A stretch of 64,000 nt of DNA. Source: Methanobacteriota archaeon. Its GTDB lineage: Archaea > Methanobacteriota > Methanobacteria > Methanobacteriales > Methanobacteriaceae. Each line of letters starts with the position of its first letter. Positions within the stretch are counted from its first letter, which is position 1. Below the pieces are notes generated by a model that saw nothing but the letters and a program-made list of their open reading frames with translations, ran no database searches and was not told the DNA's origin. Positions 8,472 through 17,460 of this stretch are shown in pieces. The position numbers and the translations under genes were made by a program. The stretch spans positions 1 to 64,000 of the forward strand of contig JAEZRD010000067.1 in the NCBI GenBank assembly GCA_023440975.1, in the 5' to 3' direction.

Positions 8472-9722
8472 TTATGTTCCTTGTGCCCAGTTTGCAAGAT
8501 AAGATTTTTGAGTATCAGATAATGAGTCTATTTCTATTCCCATTGCTTTAAGTTTTAATCTTGCAACTGTATCATCAATGGAATCTGGTGCTTTCATTAC
8601 ATCTATTGGTAAATCGTTTTCTAAAATGTATTTAGCAGATAATGCTTGTACAGCAAAACTCATGTCCATGATTTCAGCAGGATGTCCTTGTCCTCTTGCT
8701 GCTGCGAGATTTACTAATCTTCCATCTGCTAGTAAGTAAAGTTTTCTGCCGTCTTCCATTACAAACATTTCTATACTTTCTCGGACTTCTTCTACTGCTA
8801 CAGATTGGGATTCTAAGTCTTCTCTGTTTATTTCTACATTGAAGTGACCGGAGTTTGCTAATAAACATCCATCTTTCATGTATTTGAAATCATCCCCTTT
8901 TATGATGTCTATGTTTCCAGTTACAGTTATAATTAAGTCTGCTATTTTTACTGCTTCTCTAATAGGCATTACTCTATAACCATCCATTCTTGCTTCTAAA
9001 GCTCGAATTGGTTCGATTTCGGTTACAATTACATTTGCTCCCATACCTTCAGCTCTTGATGCTACTCCACGACCACACCAGCCGTATCCACATACTACAA
9101 CATTTTTCCCTGCTATTAACATGTTTGTTGTTCCCATTATTGCATCTAATGAGGATTGTCCAGTACCATAACGATTATCGAATAAGTATTTTGTGTATGC
9201 GTCATTAACTGCTACTACAGGGAATTTTAATGCTCCATCAGCGTGCATTCCTTCTAGTCTGTGTACACCAGTTGTTGTTTCTTCACATGCTCCTTTGATT
9301 GTTTTTAATAGATCTGGTCTTTTATCATGAATAGTTAAAATCATGTCTGCCCCATCATCTATTATTATGTCAGGTTTATGACTTAAAACATCATTTATTG
9401 TGGAGTAATATTCTGTTTCGCTTTGTTCTCTCCATCCGTAGATGTTTAATCCTAAAGCTGCTCCTCCTGCTGCTGCATCATCATGGGTGGATAATGGATT
9501 ACAACCAGTCATTGCTACTTCTGCTCCACCTGCTTGTAATGTTAAACCAAGATTAACTGTTTTTGGTTCTAAATGTAAGCATGAACCTATGGTAATTCCT
9601 TCAAAAGGTTTTTCTTCTTCAAACTGTTTTTTAATGTATTCAAGAACTGGCATGTGTTTTTGAACCCATTTAATTTTTCTAATCCCTTCATTTGCGAGGG
9701 ACATATCTTTAACGTTACTCAT
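8472..9722 (-). CDS. ahcY: S-adenosyl/S-inosyl-homocysteine hydrolase
   Basis: About 416 residues of the SAHH family. It has CNPLSTHDDAAAG and EETTTGVHRL substrate-domain motifs, the Rossmann NAD site VVVCGYGWCGRGVASRAEG, and NSGHFNVEI. The family hydrolyses S-adenosylhomocysteine to homocysteine. In at least one methanogen the homolog prefers S-inosylhomocysteine after deamination, and that may hold here. The residues that decide this cannot be judged by eye. The frame extends to a GTG at 9731, but AAGTGAT is the ribosome-binding site for the ATG at 9722, which gives the N-terminus MSNVKDMS. Confidence 0.93.
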   Translation of the reverse strand: MSNVKDMSLANEGIRKIKWVQKHMPVLEYIKKQFEEEKPFEGITIGSCLHLEPKTVNLGLTLQAGGAEVAMTGCNPLSTHDDAAAGGAALGLNIYGWREQSETEYYSTINDVLSHKPDIIIDDGADMILTIHDKRPDLLKTIKGACEETTTGVHRLEGMHADGALKFPVVAVNDAYTKYLFDNRYGTGQSSLDAIMGTTNMLIAGKNVVVCGYGWCGRGVASRAEGMGANVIVTEIEPIRALEARMDGYRVMPIREAVKIADLIITVTGNIDIIKGDDFKYMKDGCLLANSGHFNVEINREDLESQSVAVEEVRESIEMFVMEDGRKLYLLADGRLVNLAAARGQGHPAEIMDMSFAVQALSAKYILENDLPIDVMKAPDSIDDTVARLKLKAMGIEIDSLSDTQKSYLANWAQGT

Positions 9723-9959
9723 TAAAATCACTTTTATTATTAAAATTAATTTATATAATTAATAATTATTATATTATAATTTTTATTGTATCTTTTATAA
9801 AAAAATTTTGTATTTTTTGATTATTAAAAAAAATAATTTATATTTTTAAAAAATTTTTGTAAATATTTTTTTCATAGATGTTTTATAATTAGCAAATAAA
9901 ATAGGTAAAAGGGAAAACTTTATTAAAGATTAATGACTTAAATTTAATTACTGTCTGAT

Positions 9960-10068
9960 GCCGGGGTGGCTCAGCTGGTTAGAGCGCACGGCTCATAGGG
10001 TTTTAAGCAGTGCTCTGACTAATTCCTGGGATACCGTGAGGCCACGGGTTCGAATCCCGTTCCCGGCA
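9960..10068 (+). tRNA. elongator tRNA-Met (CAU) with a 35-nt intron
   Basis: A complete cloverleaf can be drawn: acceptor GCCGGGG / TCCCGGC with discriminator A, D arm GCTC/GAGC, anticodon stem CACGG/CCGTG, and T arm ACGGG-TTCGAAT-CCCGT. The anticodon CAT is at 9994-9996. The loop is interrupted after position 37 by a 35-nt insertion at 9998-10032, the canonical archaeal intron position; removing it leaves a 74-nt tRNA. The acceptor sequence fits elongator Met, not the initiator or Ile2 type. No CCA is encoded: the sequence after the discriminator is TTTAC. The tRNA-splicing endonuclease would process it at a bulge-helix-bulge. Confidence 0.95.
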
Positions 10069-10230
10069 TTTTACATTCCCAGGATTATATTTTTTTTAAT
10101 GATTTTTAGCTTATTTTTAGTTTTCAACTCTTTTTAAATATTTTATGAAATTTTAACAAAATTTATACCAATAAAATAATTTAAAACTTTTTATAAATTC
10201 CAAAGTAGATATATAATATTTGGTGAAAAA

Positions 10231-11400
10231 TTGCAATATAGAGAATTAGGAAAAACTGGTGAGAAAATATCAATATTAGGTTTTGGTGCTATGCGTTTAC
10301 CTCACACTAAATCAAATGATAATATTGATGAAAAAAAAGCAACAGAAATACTTAGTTATGGTATTGATAATGGTATAAATATTATAGATACTGCTAATTC
10401 TTTTCATGCTTCTAGTTTAAAAGGTGTTGGGAATTGTGAACCTTTTATTGGAAATTTTTTAGAATTGGGATATAGGGAAAAAGTTCTTCTTTCTGCAAAA
10501 TTACCTAGTTGGTTGATTGAAAAACCTGAGGATATGGAAACTATATTCAATGAACAATTAAAGAGATTGAAAACTGATTCTATTGATATTTATATGTTAC
10601 ATGGATTAACAGACACATATTGGTCTAATTATAAATCTTTAGATATTTTTGATTTTTTAGATGATTTGTTAAATGATGGTAGAGTTAAACATGTTGGTTT
10701 TTCTGCTCATACTGAATTTGATACTTTGATGAGTATATTGGATGATTATGACAAGTGGGAAGTTGTTTTAAGTCAAATGAATTATTTGGATGAAAATTAT
10801 AAAAGTGGACTTGCGGGTTTAAATCTTGTTAATAGTATGGGTTTAGGGAATATGGTTATGGAGCCTCTTAGAGGTGGAACATTAGTTGAAGATATTCCTC
10901 AGGACATAATGGATATGTGGGATACTGCCGATGTTAAAAGATCACCTGTTGAATGGGCTTTAGAGTATTTGTGGAATATGGATAATGTTAGTTGTGTTCT
11001 TAGTGGTATGAGTAGTTTAGAGCAGGTAAAAGAGAATATTGAAATTGCTTCTAAAGCTAAAGTTGGTTCTATTTCAGATAATGATATGTTTTTAATTCAA
11101 GAAGTTGCCAGAGAGCTTAGATTTAGAAAAGGTAATGATTGTACTGGTTGTACTTATTGTATGCCTTGTCCAAATGGTATTGAAATTCCGAATTGTTTTA
11201 AAGAATATAATGTTGCTAAAATGTTTGATAATCCTGCTGCGAGTGCTATGCATTATTTTAATTTAATTTCTGAAGGGAGTAGGGCAGATAAGTGTAATAA
11301 TTGTGGAAAATGTTTGAATTTTTGTCCACAATTTATTAATATACCTGAAGAGCTTGAGAAAGTTTCTAATTTATTTGGAAAGGAATTTAATTTTTTTTAA
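10231..11400 (+). CDS. aldo/keto reductase family oxidoreductase with C-terminal ferredoxin domain
   Basis: 389 residues. Residues 1-280 are an aldo/keto reductase barrel (MQYRELGKTGEKISILGFGAMRLP, DTANSFHASS, IDIYMLHGL, KHVGFSAHT). The C-terminal 100 residues hold two cysteine clusters, CTGCTYCMPCP and CNNCGKCLNFCP, typical of a 2[4Fe-4S] ferredoxin-like domain in this 'predicted oxidoreductase' subfamily. The substrate is unknown. The start is TTG at 10231, supported by GGTGA five bases upstream. It is monocistronic, downstream of the tRNA. Confidence 0.85.
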   Translation: MQYRELGKTGEKISILGFGAMRLPHTKSNDNIDEKKATEILSYGIDNGINIIDTANSFHASSLKGVGNCEPFIGNFLELGYREKVLLSAKLPSWLIEKPEDMETIFNEQLKRLKTDSIDIYMLHGLTDTYWSNYKSLDIFDFLDDLLNDGRVKHVGFSAHTEFDTLMSILDDYDKWEVVLSQMNYLDENYKSGLAGLNLVNSMGLGNMVMEPLRGGTLVEDIPQDIMDMWDTADVKRSPVEWALEYLWNMDNVSCVLSGMSSLEQVKENIEIASKAKVGSISDNDMFLIQEVARELRFRKGNDCTGCTYCMPCPNGIEIPNCFKEYNVAKMFDNPAASAMHYFNLISEGSRADKCNNCGKCLNFCPQFINIPEELEKVSNLFGKEFNFF

Positions 11401-11442
11401 TTTGATTTTTTATTTTTTTAATAATGTTTAAATACAAAAAGA

Positions 11443-11462
11443 AATATAACAATAGTTATATT
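11443..11462. promoter_or_regulatory. palindrome AATATAAC-N4-GTTATATT upstream of the ThiF/MoeB-like gene
   Basis: A perfect inverted repeat of 8 bp per arm with spacer AATA, 66-85 bases before the start codon at 11528. The core 16 bases, including the spacer, recur exactly at 48129-48144 before fdhD. The same 6-4-6 arrangement with another spacer occurs at 40062-40077. This is a candidate operator; the binding protein is unknown. Confidence 0.55.
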
Positions 11463-11527
11463 ATTTAGTATATTAATTAAAAAAGATTAATAATTATATA
11501 ATAAGAAAAAAAATTATTGTGATATAA

Positions 11528-12280
11528 ATGCCAACAAGATATATTGGAATGGGTTATTGGGAAATAGCTAGTAGACAAATGAGTATTGTAACAAAAAGCC
11601 AACAAACAAAATTCAAAGAATCCAAAATTGCAGTAGTAGGCTGTGGAGGTATTGGAGGATCTGTAATTGAAATGTTAGCCCGTATGGGTGTTGGAGAATT
11701 AACTCTTATAGATGCTGACGAATTTGATTTATCTAATTTAAACAGACAATTACTTAGTACAACTGAAACCCTTAGAAAATCTAAAAGTGAAAGTGGGAAA
11801 GAAAGAGTTAGAATAATTAATCCTTATGTTAAAGTTAATGTTTTCAATGAATTTTTAGATGAAAAAAATGTAGAAAAATTAGTTGGTGATTGTGATATAA
11901 TTATTGATGCTTTAGATAACATAGTTTCAAGAATAATATTATCTCGATTTGCAAAAGAAAATGACATTCCTTTAATTCATGGCGCAATTCATGGAACATT
12001 GGGAGAAATATCTGTTTTTACTAAGGATTCTAAAAGTTATGAGGAAGTTTTAGCTTTACCTTCTGCTGGAAAAGATCTTAATGATGATGTTATAAAAGAA
12101 GTTCAATCATTAAGTCATGGAGTTCCTCCAGTTATTGGTCCTGTACCTAATATAATTGGTGCTTTAGAAGCTTTTGAAGCTTTTAAATATGTTACTGGTG
12201 TGGGTGAAGTTTTATTAGCTCCTAAAATTCTTAAATTTGATTTATTAAATCTTAATTCTTTTTTAACTGTAGAATTATAA
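11528..12280 (+). CDS. ThiF/MoeB/HesA-family E1-like adenylyltransferase
   Basis: 250 residues of the E1-like superfamily: nucleotide loop VVGCGGIGGSVIEMLARMGVG, then DADEFDLSNLNRQ, an arginine further on, and DIIIDALDNI for ATP/Mg binding. It would adenylate the C-terminal glycine of a ubiquitin-like sulfur carrier (MoaD, ThiS or SAMP type). The CxxC zinc pairs and the usual catalytic cysteine loop of MoeB are not evident, so it may be a minimal form. A molybdopterin role is suggested, but not proven, by the shared palindrome with fdhD and the many Mo/W genes nearby. Confidence 0.8.
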   Translation: MPTRYIGMGYWEIASRQMSIVTKSQQTKFKESKIAVVGCGGIGGSVIEMLARMGVGELTLIDADEFDLSNLNRQLLSTTETLRKSKSESGKERVRIINPYVKVNVFNEFLDEKNVEKLVGDCDIIIDALDNIVSRIILSRFAKENDIPLIHGAIHGTLGEISVFTKDSKSYEEVLALPSAGKDLNDDVIKEVQSLSHGVPPVIGPVPNIIGALEAFEAFKYVTGVGEVLLAPKILKFDLLNLNSFLTVEL

Positions 12281-12480
12281 TTAGATTTAATAGATTCTAC
12301 TTTTTTATATTTTTATTATTAATTAATAATATTTTTAATAAACTTTTGAAAATTTATTATCAAAATAAAGAAAATATATATAACTGTTTTTTCAATTAGA
12401 TTGTATTAATTAATTTAATAGTAAAGTAATATTATTAATTTATTAAGTATTATTTTAAAAAGGTTTATATATGATTAGGT

Positions 12481-12494
12481 GGAAATGTAATTCC
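12481..12494. promoter_or_regulatory. NrpR operator 1 (GGAA-N6-TTCC)
   Basis: GGAA-ATGTAA-TTCC matches the GGAA-N6-TTCC nitrogen operator described for methanogen NrpR. It lies at the predicted transcription start of glnA, with the nrpR gene itself just downstream of glnA. Confidence 0.85.
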
Positions 12495-12497
12495 GTA

Positions 12498-12511
12498 GGA
12501 AGATACCTTCC
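12498..12511. promoter_or_regulatory. NrpR operator 2 (GGAA-N6-TTCC)
   Basis: GGAA-GATACC-TTCC is a second perfect match, its centre 17 bp from operator 1. Two operators in tandem allow cooperative binding of an NrpR dimer or tetramer, as known for other methanogen glnA and nif promoters. A further lone TTCC half-site is at 12519-12522. Confidence 0.85.
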
Positions 12512-12631
12512 GGCCAACTTCCGCCAAATATAAAAATCAAAAAATAAATTAATAAGTTTAAAAAAACCAAAATTTAATAGTAAGAATGTACAAAAAAATA
12601 CATGAAAACTAATAAATGGAGAATTTATTAC

Positions 12632-13978
12632 ATGTTAAAAGAAATAGAAAATATTATTGACAGAATGGAATCCGACAACATTAAATTCATAAGACTTCAA
12701 TTCGTGGATTTAAACGGAATTCCAAAAAGTATAGCAGTTCCATATGTGAAAGACGAAATGGAAGACTTTTTCTCCGAAGGAATGCCATTTGACGGATCCT
12801 CAATCGAAGGATTTGTTGAAATCAACGATAGTGACCTCATTCTAAAACCAGACATAAGCACATACTCACAATTATCATGGAGACCAGAAGAATCTGCAGT
12901 ATGCAGATTTATTTGTGATATTTGGACTCCCGAAGGAAAACCATTCATTGGAGATCCTAGAAGCATACTCAAACATGCACTAAAAAAACTTAAAGATGAA
13001 TATGGATACGAATACAATATAGGACCTGAACCAGAATTTTTCATTGTAGATATCGATGAAGACGGATACCCTATACCATACGATGATGCAAGTTACTTTG
13101 ATGTAGAACCAAAAGATAAAGGACCAGACTTCAGAAGAGAACTAACATTAAACTTAGAAGAATTAGGATTCGATGTAGAAGTAAGCCACCATGAAGTTGG
13201 ACCAGGACAAAATGAAATTGCATTTAAATTTGACGACGCATTAAAAACTGCAGATGCAGTAATAACATTCAAACAAGCAATAAAAGCTATAGTAAGCAAC
13301 ATGGCTGATTTTGATGGAATGGACTATAGAGTAACATTCATGCCAAAACCATTCTTTGGAGAAAACGGTAGTGGAATGCACTGTCACCAAAGTTTATTCA
13401 AAGACGGAGAAAACTTATTTGCAGATGACGATAGTGAAACTGGAATATCCCAAGAAGCATTATACTTCATTGGAGGATTATTAAAACACGCCCCAGCATT
13501 AACCGCTGTAACTAACCCAATTGTAAATTCTTATAAAAGATTAGTTCCAGGATACGAAGCACCAGTATACGAAGCATATGGTTTAAAAAATAGATCTGCA
13601 TTAATAAGAGTACCTGCAGCAAGAGGAAAAGGAACCCGTATAGAATACAGAGCTCCTGATCCAGCATGTAACCCGTACTTAGCATTTACAGCAATGTTAT
13701 ATGCAGGTATGGACGGATTAAAAAATAAAATAGATCCAGGTGACCCAACTGAAATCAACATTTACCAATTAACCGAAGAAGAACGTGAAAATCTAGGAAT
13801 TAATGTATTACCATCCAGTTTATGGGAAGCATATCATGCTTTAGAAGAAGATGAAATTATTATGGGTGCTTTAGGAGAACACATAAGTAAAGCATTCTTA
13901 AAATCCAAATATGCTGAATGGGACGATTACAGAGTACAAGTATTCGGATACGAACAAGAAAGATACTTAGATTTATAA
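12632..13978 (+). CDS. glnA: glutamine synthetase type I
   Basis: 448 residues of GSI. The motifs are MPFDGSSIEGF, the metal ligands in GPEPEFFI, NGSGMHCHQSLF, the ATP/glutamate region NSYKRLVPGYEAPVYEAYG with NRSALIRVP, and EYRAPDPACNPYLA. It forms glutamine from glutamate, ammonia and ATP and is the main ammonia-assimilating enzyme. The frame opens at 12602, but GGAG before the ATG at 12632 and the typical GlnA N-terminus there (MLKEIENIIDRM) favour the inner start. It has its own NrpR-controlled promoter. Codon use is richer in C and A at third positions than its neighbours, as expected for a highly expressed gene. Confidence 0.96.
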   Translation: MLKEIENIIDRMESDNIKFIRLQFVDLNGIPKSIAVPYVKDEMEDFFSEGMPFDGSSIEGFVEINDSDLILKPDISTYSQLSWRPEESAVCRFICDIWTPEGKPFIGDPRSILKHALKKLKDEYGYEYNIGPEPEFFIVDIDEDGYPIPYDDASYFDVEPKDKGPDFRRELTLNLEELGFDVEVSHHEVGPGQNEIAFKFDDALKTADAVITFKQAIKAIVSNMADFDGMDYRVTFMPKPFFGENGSGMHCHQSLFKDGENLFADDDSETGISQEALYFIGGLLKHAPALTAVTNPIVNSYKRLVPGYEAPVYEAYGLKNRSALIRVPAARGKGTRIEYRAPDPACNPYLAFTAMLYAGMDGLKNKIDPGDPTEINIYQLTEEERENLGINVLPSSLWEAYHALEEDEIIMGALGEHISKAFLKSKYAEWDDYRVQVFGYEQERYLDL

Positions 13979-13999
13979 TATAATAATCTAATTTCTTTC

Positions 14000-14022
14000 A
14001 TTCTTTTATTTTTTTTTTAATA
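14000..14022 (+). terminator. T-tract terminator after glnA
   Basis: A C/T-rich run leading into ten consecutive T residues lies 20-40 bases after the glnA stop, the usual form of archaeal intrinsic terminator. No strong stem is present. Confidence 0.5.
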
Positions 14023-14185
14023 ATTAAAATTTTTAAAACTAATCATTTGAAAAACAATGAAAATTCTACTTATTTTTTAGCAAATTTTAAAAAAATATTT
14101 AATTTAAAATAAATAAAATATATAATATATTAAATATTTTAAAAAAAACTATTATATTTTTATAAATTTTTTCAAGGTACTTTCC

Positions 14186-15874
14186 ATGTCAGAATCAGAA
14201 CACAGAATGATTGAAATTCTAAGAATTTTGAATGAACAAAACAAGGCAATAGGCTCAAAAGTTATAGCTAATGAATTAAAAAATAAAGGTTATAACTTAG
14301 GAGAAAGAGCTGTAAGATACCATATGCAAATTCTTGATGAAAAAGGATTTAGTAAACGTATGGGTTATTCTGGTAGAGTAATCACAGATTTAGGAAGAAA
14401 AAAACTGGAAAAAGGATTAATTTACGATCAAGTAGACTTTGTTTACTCAAAATTTGAAGAAATGATGTATAACACAGAATTAAATCTTGAGAAACAAACT
14501 GGAAGAATAATGGTCAATAGATCAAATATTTTAGATAAATCTGCTTTTGATGTTGTTAAGGAAGTATTTGATGCAGGACTTGCTGTAAGTCCATTAATAA
14601 ATGTGGAAAAAACTAAAATTGGAAATGAAACTGGATATTCTGTAAAAACAATTTGTAGTACTACAATTGATGGAATTCTTTTATCAAATGGGATTGCTTC
14701 TCAACCAATTTATGGAGGTCTTGTAAATATTGAAGATTATGTCCCTACACATTTCACTGAGTTAATTTCTTATAAAAAGACTTCTATGTCCCCATTAAAT
14801 GCTTTTATTGCAAAGGATATGACTTCTGTTAGAGAAGTTGTGAAAAATGGGAATGGGATAATACCTGCTAATTTTAGAATAATACCTAGTGCGGCTAAAG
14901 AAAAAACATTAAATATTCTTGAAAAACTAAATGATATGAATATTAATGGAATATTAGAAATTGGTGAAAATGGTGAAACTACTTTAGGAGTACCTGTAAA
15001 TGAAGGATTAGTTGGTATTACTATTGTTGGTGGAGTTGCTCCTTTTTGTGCTGCTCAAGAATTAGATTATAATGTTAATATAAAAAGTATTGAAGAGTAT
15101 GAAAATTTTAAAAATTTAAAACCTATTTCAAAACCTAATAATGTTTTAAAACCTTCTAAAGATTTAAATGAAAATAGATTACCATTTTTACTTTCAAAGT
15201 CTTGGAATTTAATACAAAAAGTTAATTTTGATGTTAATTCTAAGAAAGGGAAAATAATTGGAAACATATCTTATATTGATAAAGAAGATTTAGATTCTGC
15301 TCTTAAAATTATGAGTAAAACTTATAAAAAATCTCCTAAATATATAAATCCTTATTATAAAATAACAAATCATCCCGATAATACAAATAAAGTAGGTATA
15401 GCTACTGTTTGTAGTTTAACTATTGATGGTATTTTAGTTAATAATGGAATTTTAAGCACTCCAAAATATGGAGGATTGATTGAAGTTGGAAATCCTCCTT
15501 TATTTGTGGAAATGATTTCTTATAATGGTTCTTCTATTGATCCGCATAAGATTTTCATATTTAAGAATATGACAAATGTAGATATGAAAAAAATAGGTTC
15601 ACAGAATGTTTTAGCTTCAATTAAGGAAGTTCCATATATTACTCGGGATAAAAGTAAAGAAATTTTATCAAAAATTATGGATATTGGTTTATCTATTTAT
15701 AAAATTGGAAAACCTCGAGAATTGGTTTATAATGCTAAAGTAGATAATTATAATTTTGGTGTTGTTGCTGGTAGTGGTTTAAATTCAATTGCAGCTATTA
15801 AAGAGAATAATATTGATATTGAAGTTAAAGCTGCTGAAAAACTTATTCAATTTAGTGAATTGGAAAAGATTTAA
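14186..15874 (+). CDS. nrpR: nitrogen regulator NrpR (HTH plus two NRD domains)
   Basis: 562 residues. Residues 1-80 form a winged helix-turn-helix (IGSKVIANELKNKGYNLGERAVRYHMQIL). Two homologous effector domains follow (DUF128/NRD, about residues 95-310 and 345-560); compare GYSVKTICSTTIDGILLSNGI with KVGIATVCSLTIDGILVNNGI. NrpR represses nitrogen-assimilation genes and is released by 2-oxoglutarate. This two-NRD single-chain form is the one known from Methanobacteria and Methanococci. The obvious target, with two operators, is the adjacent glnA. Confidence 0.95.
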   Translation: MSESEHRMIEILRILNEQNKAIGSKVIANELKNKGYNLGERAVRYHMQILDEKGFSKRMGYSGRVITDLGRKKLEKGLIYDQVDFVYSKFEEMMYNTELNLEKQTGRIMVNRSNILDKSAFDVVKEVFDAGLAVSPLINVEKTKIGNETGYSVKTICSTTIDGILLSNGIASQPIYGGLVNIEDYVPTHFTELISYKKTSMSPLNAFIAKDMTSVREVVKNGNGIIPANFRIIPSAAKEKTLNILEKLNDMNINGILEIGENGETTLGVPVNEGLVGITIVGGVAPFCAAQELDYNVNIKSIEEYENFKNLKPISKPNNVLKPSKDLNENRLPFLLSKSWNLIQKVNFDVNSKKGKIIGNISYIDKEDLDSALKIMSKTYKKSPKYINPYYKITNHPDNTNKVGIATVCSLTIDGILVNNGILSTPKYGGLIEVGNPPLFVEMISYNGSSIDPHKIFIFKNMTNVDMKKIGSQNVLASIKEVPYITRDKSKEILSKIMDIGLSIYKIGKPRELVYNAKVDNYNFGVVAGSGLNSIAAIKENNIDIEVKAAEKLIQFSELEKI

Positions 15875-16003
15875 AAATTTTCCATTATAAAAGTTTTTTT
15901 TATTCTTTTTAACCATTGAATTTATATGAAAAGAAAAATTAATTAAATGAGTATATAGAATTTAATTGATTTTAAAATTTTTAATAAAAGGAGAAGTATA
16001 TTT

Positions 16004-16444
16004 ATGGAAAATCAAATGCCCCCATTAGAAAATGACGAATTGAAAAAAGCTATCAAAGGATTACATGAAAATTATAATCAGGAATCTGAGGATAAATTTT
16101 TAAAAGAACTTGAAAATGCTAGTTTTTTAGCTCCTGCTGATATTAAAATTGATAAAGATTTAATTGAGGATGATGGAACAATTACTCTTGATGAAGATAC
16201 TCCTATGAATTTTATGCTTATTAGTTCAGAAGATGGTAAAAATTTCTTCCCTGCATTTACTGATGAAGAAGAATTAGCTAAAGATGAAATTAAACAAAAT
16301 GCTATCATTGTTAAACTAGAAAATTATTTAGAAATGTTAAGTAAAAATACTGATGAAGTTGAAGGTATAGCTATTAATCCCTTCGGTGAAGCTATTGTAA
16401 TACCTAGAGACATGTTATTTAATGTATTTGGCGAAAAAGATTAA
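16004..16444 (+). CDS. SseB-family protein, function unknown
   Basis: 146 acidic residues. The region from MNFMLISSEDGKNFFPAFTD to about VIPRDMLF matches the SseB N-terminal domain pattern, in which 'xPaFTdeeeL' is characteristic. Family members are small cytosolic proteins without a clear biochemical role. A good ribosome-binding site (AGGAG) precedes the ATG. It lies between nrpR and modA with gaps of more than 100 bp on both sides, so it is probably monocistronic. Confidence 0.7.
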   Translation: MENQMPPLENDELKKAIKGLHENYNQESEDKFLKELENASFLAPADIKIDKDLIEDDGTITLDEDTPMNFMLISSEDGKNFFPAFTDEEELAKDEIKQNAIIVKLENYLEMLSKNTDEVEGIAINPFGEAIVIPRDMLFNVFGEKD

Positions 16445-16524
16445 TTTTTTTTATTTATATTCTATTTTTAAATTTTTTTATAAATTATTTTAAAAATTTT
16501 ATTTTCCTAGAATGTTCTTAAATT

Positions 16525-16544
16525 CTTAAACTATAAGGTTTAAG
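16525..16544. repeat. inverted repeat upstream of modA
   Basis: CTTAAAC-N6-GTTTAAG is a perfect 7-bp inverted repeat about 100 bases before modA. It could be the terminator stem of the SseB gene or a regulatory site; nothing decides between them. Confidence 0.35.
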
Positions 16545-16588
16545 GATTAAATAGAAAATTTTAAATATTTTTAAGGGAAAAATAACGA

Positions 16589-16605
16589 TGTGTAATGTTT
16601 ACACA
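16589..16605. promoter_or_regulatory. palindrome TGTGTAA-N3-TTACACA at the modA promoter
   Basis: A perfect 7-3-7 palindrome 33-49 bases before the modA start. It lies about 25 bases downstream of an AT-rich TATA-like stretch (TTTTAAATATT around 16559-16568), where an operator would block initiation. It shares the TGTGTA...TACACA core with three sites in the moaA / HTH-ferredoxin gap (26669, 26747 and 26996). Confidence 0.65.
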
Positions 16606-16637
16606 ACTAATTTTTTTTTAATACGGAGAAATAAATT

Positions 16638-17429
16638 ATGGAAAATAAAAAAATTTTTATAATAATTATAATCATTGCGATTATAGCTATTTTGGCGGGT
16701 AGTTACTTTACTGGAGCATTAGCAAGTCAAGGATCTAGTGAATCTGGTACTGTTACTGTTTTAGCTGGTGCTGGTTTCAGTAAGGTAGGTAATGATTTGG
16801 TAACTGAATTTAATAAAAAATATCCTAATATTAAAGTAAACATAAAATATGGGGGAAGTGGAGAATTATTCTCAACTTTAGAAACTCAAAAAAGTGGAGA
16901 TATATTCTTACCAGCTTCTTATAAATATATGAAAGAAGCAAAAGAAAATGGTTACATTCAAAATGATACAGAACAAAATTTAACCAAAAATGTTCCAGTA
17001 ATCATTGTACAAAAAGGAAATCCTAAAAATATCACAGGACTTAAAGATTTAGAAAGATCTGATGTGAAAGTAGGTTTAGGTGACCCTGATGGACCAGCTA
17101 TAGGAAAAACTTCACAAAGTATTATTGAAAAGAACAATTTAACAATTAATCCAACAGTTAAAACTACAACTGTTAATCAATTATTAACTTATGTTGTTTC
17201 TGGACAAATTGATGCAGCAATAGTATGGGAAGATATGACTGTATGGCAAGAGGGTAAAAATAAAATTGAAGTTGTAGAAATACCTAAAAATGAAAATAAT
17301 ATAAGTACTATCCCTGTAGCAACAACTAAATTCACTAAAGATAATAGTTCTGCTCAAAAATTCCAAGAATTCATTACTTCTGATGAAGGTAAGAAGATTT
17401 GGGAAAAATGGGGATTTAAAATGGATTAA
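16638..17429 (+). CDS. modA: molybdate/tungstate ABC transporter, substrate-binding protein
   Basis: 263 residues. An N-terminal hydrophobic segment (IFIIIIIIAIIAILAGSYFTGAL) acts as a membrane anchor or signal; there is no lipobox. The rest is a ModA-type periplasmic-binding fold: TVTVLAGAGFSKVGNDLVTEF, YGGSGELFSTLE, VGLGDPDGPAIGKTSQ and GQIDAAIVWEDM. The protein would bind molybdate or tungstate outside the membrane. Specificity is not readable, but the tungsten-type fwd operon downstream makes tungstate plausible. It is the first gene of a three-gene operon (gaps of 31 and 6 bp). Confidence 0.9.
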   Translation: MENKKIFIIIIIIAIIAILAGSYFTGALASQGSSESGTVTVLAGAGFSKVGNDLVTEFNKKYPNIKVNIKYGGSGELFSTLETQKSGDIFLPASYKYMKEAKENGYIQNDTEQNLTKNVPVIIVQKGNPKNITGLKDLERSDVKVGLGDPDGPAIGKTSQSIIEKNNLTINPTVKTTTVNQLLTYVVSGQIDAAIVWEDMTVWQEGKNKIEVVEIPKNENNISTIPVATTKFTKDNSSAQKFQEFITSDEGKKIWEKWGFKMD

Positions 17430-17460
17430 AATTTTTTAATAAAAAAAAAGATTTGAGGAT

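Larger units (their letters stand above)
12281..12631 (+). promoter_or_regulatory. glnA control region: TATA box and untranslated leader
   Basis: This 350-bp gap contains a TATA-like element TTTATATA at 12464-12471. Transcription would start about 25 bases downstream, on top of the NrpR operators at 12481-12511. A GC-richer stretch (12498-12530) stands out from the otherwise AT-rich gap. An A-rich leader then runs to the start codon. No gene is seen in the gap. Confidence 0.6.
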
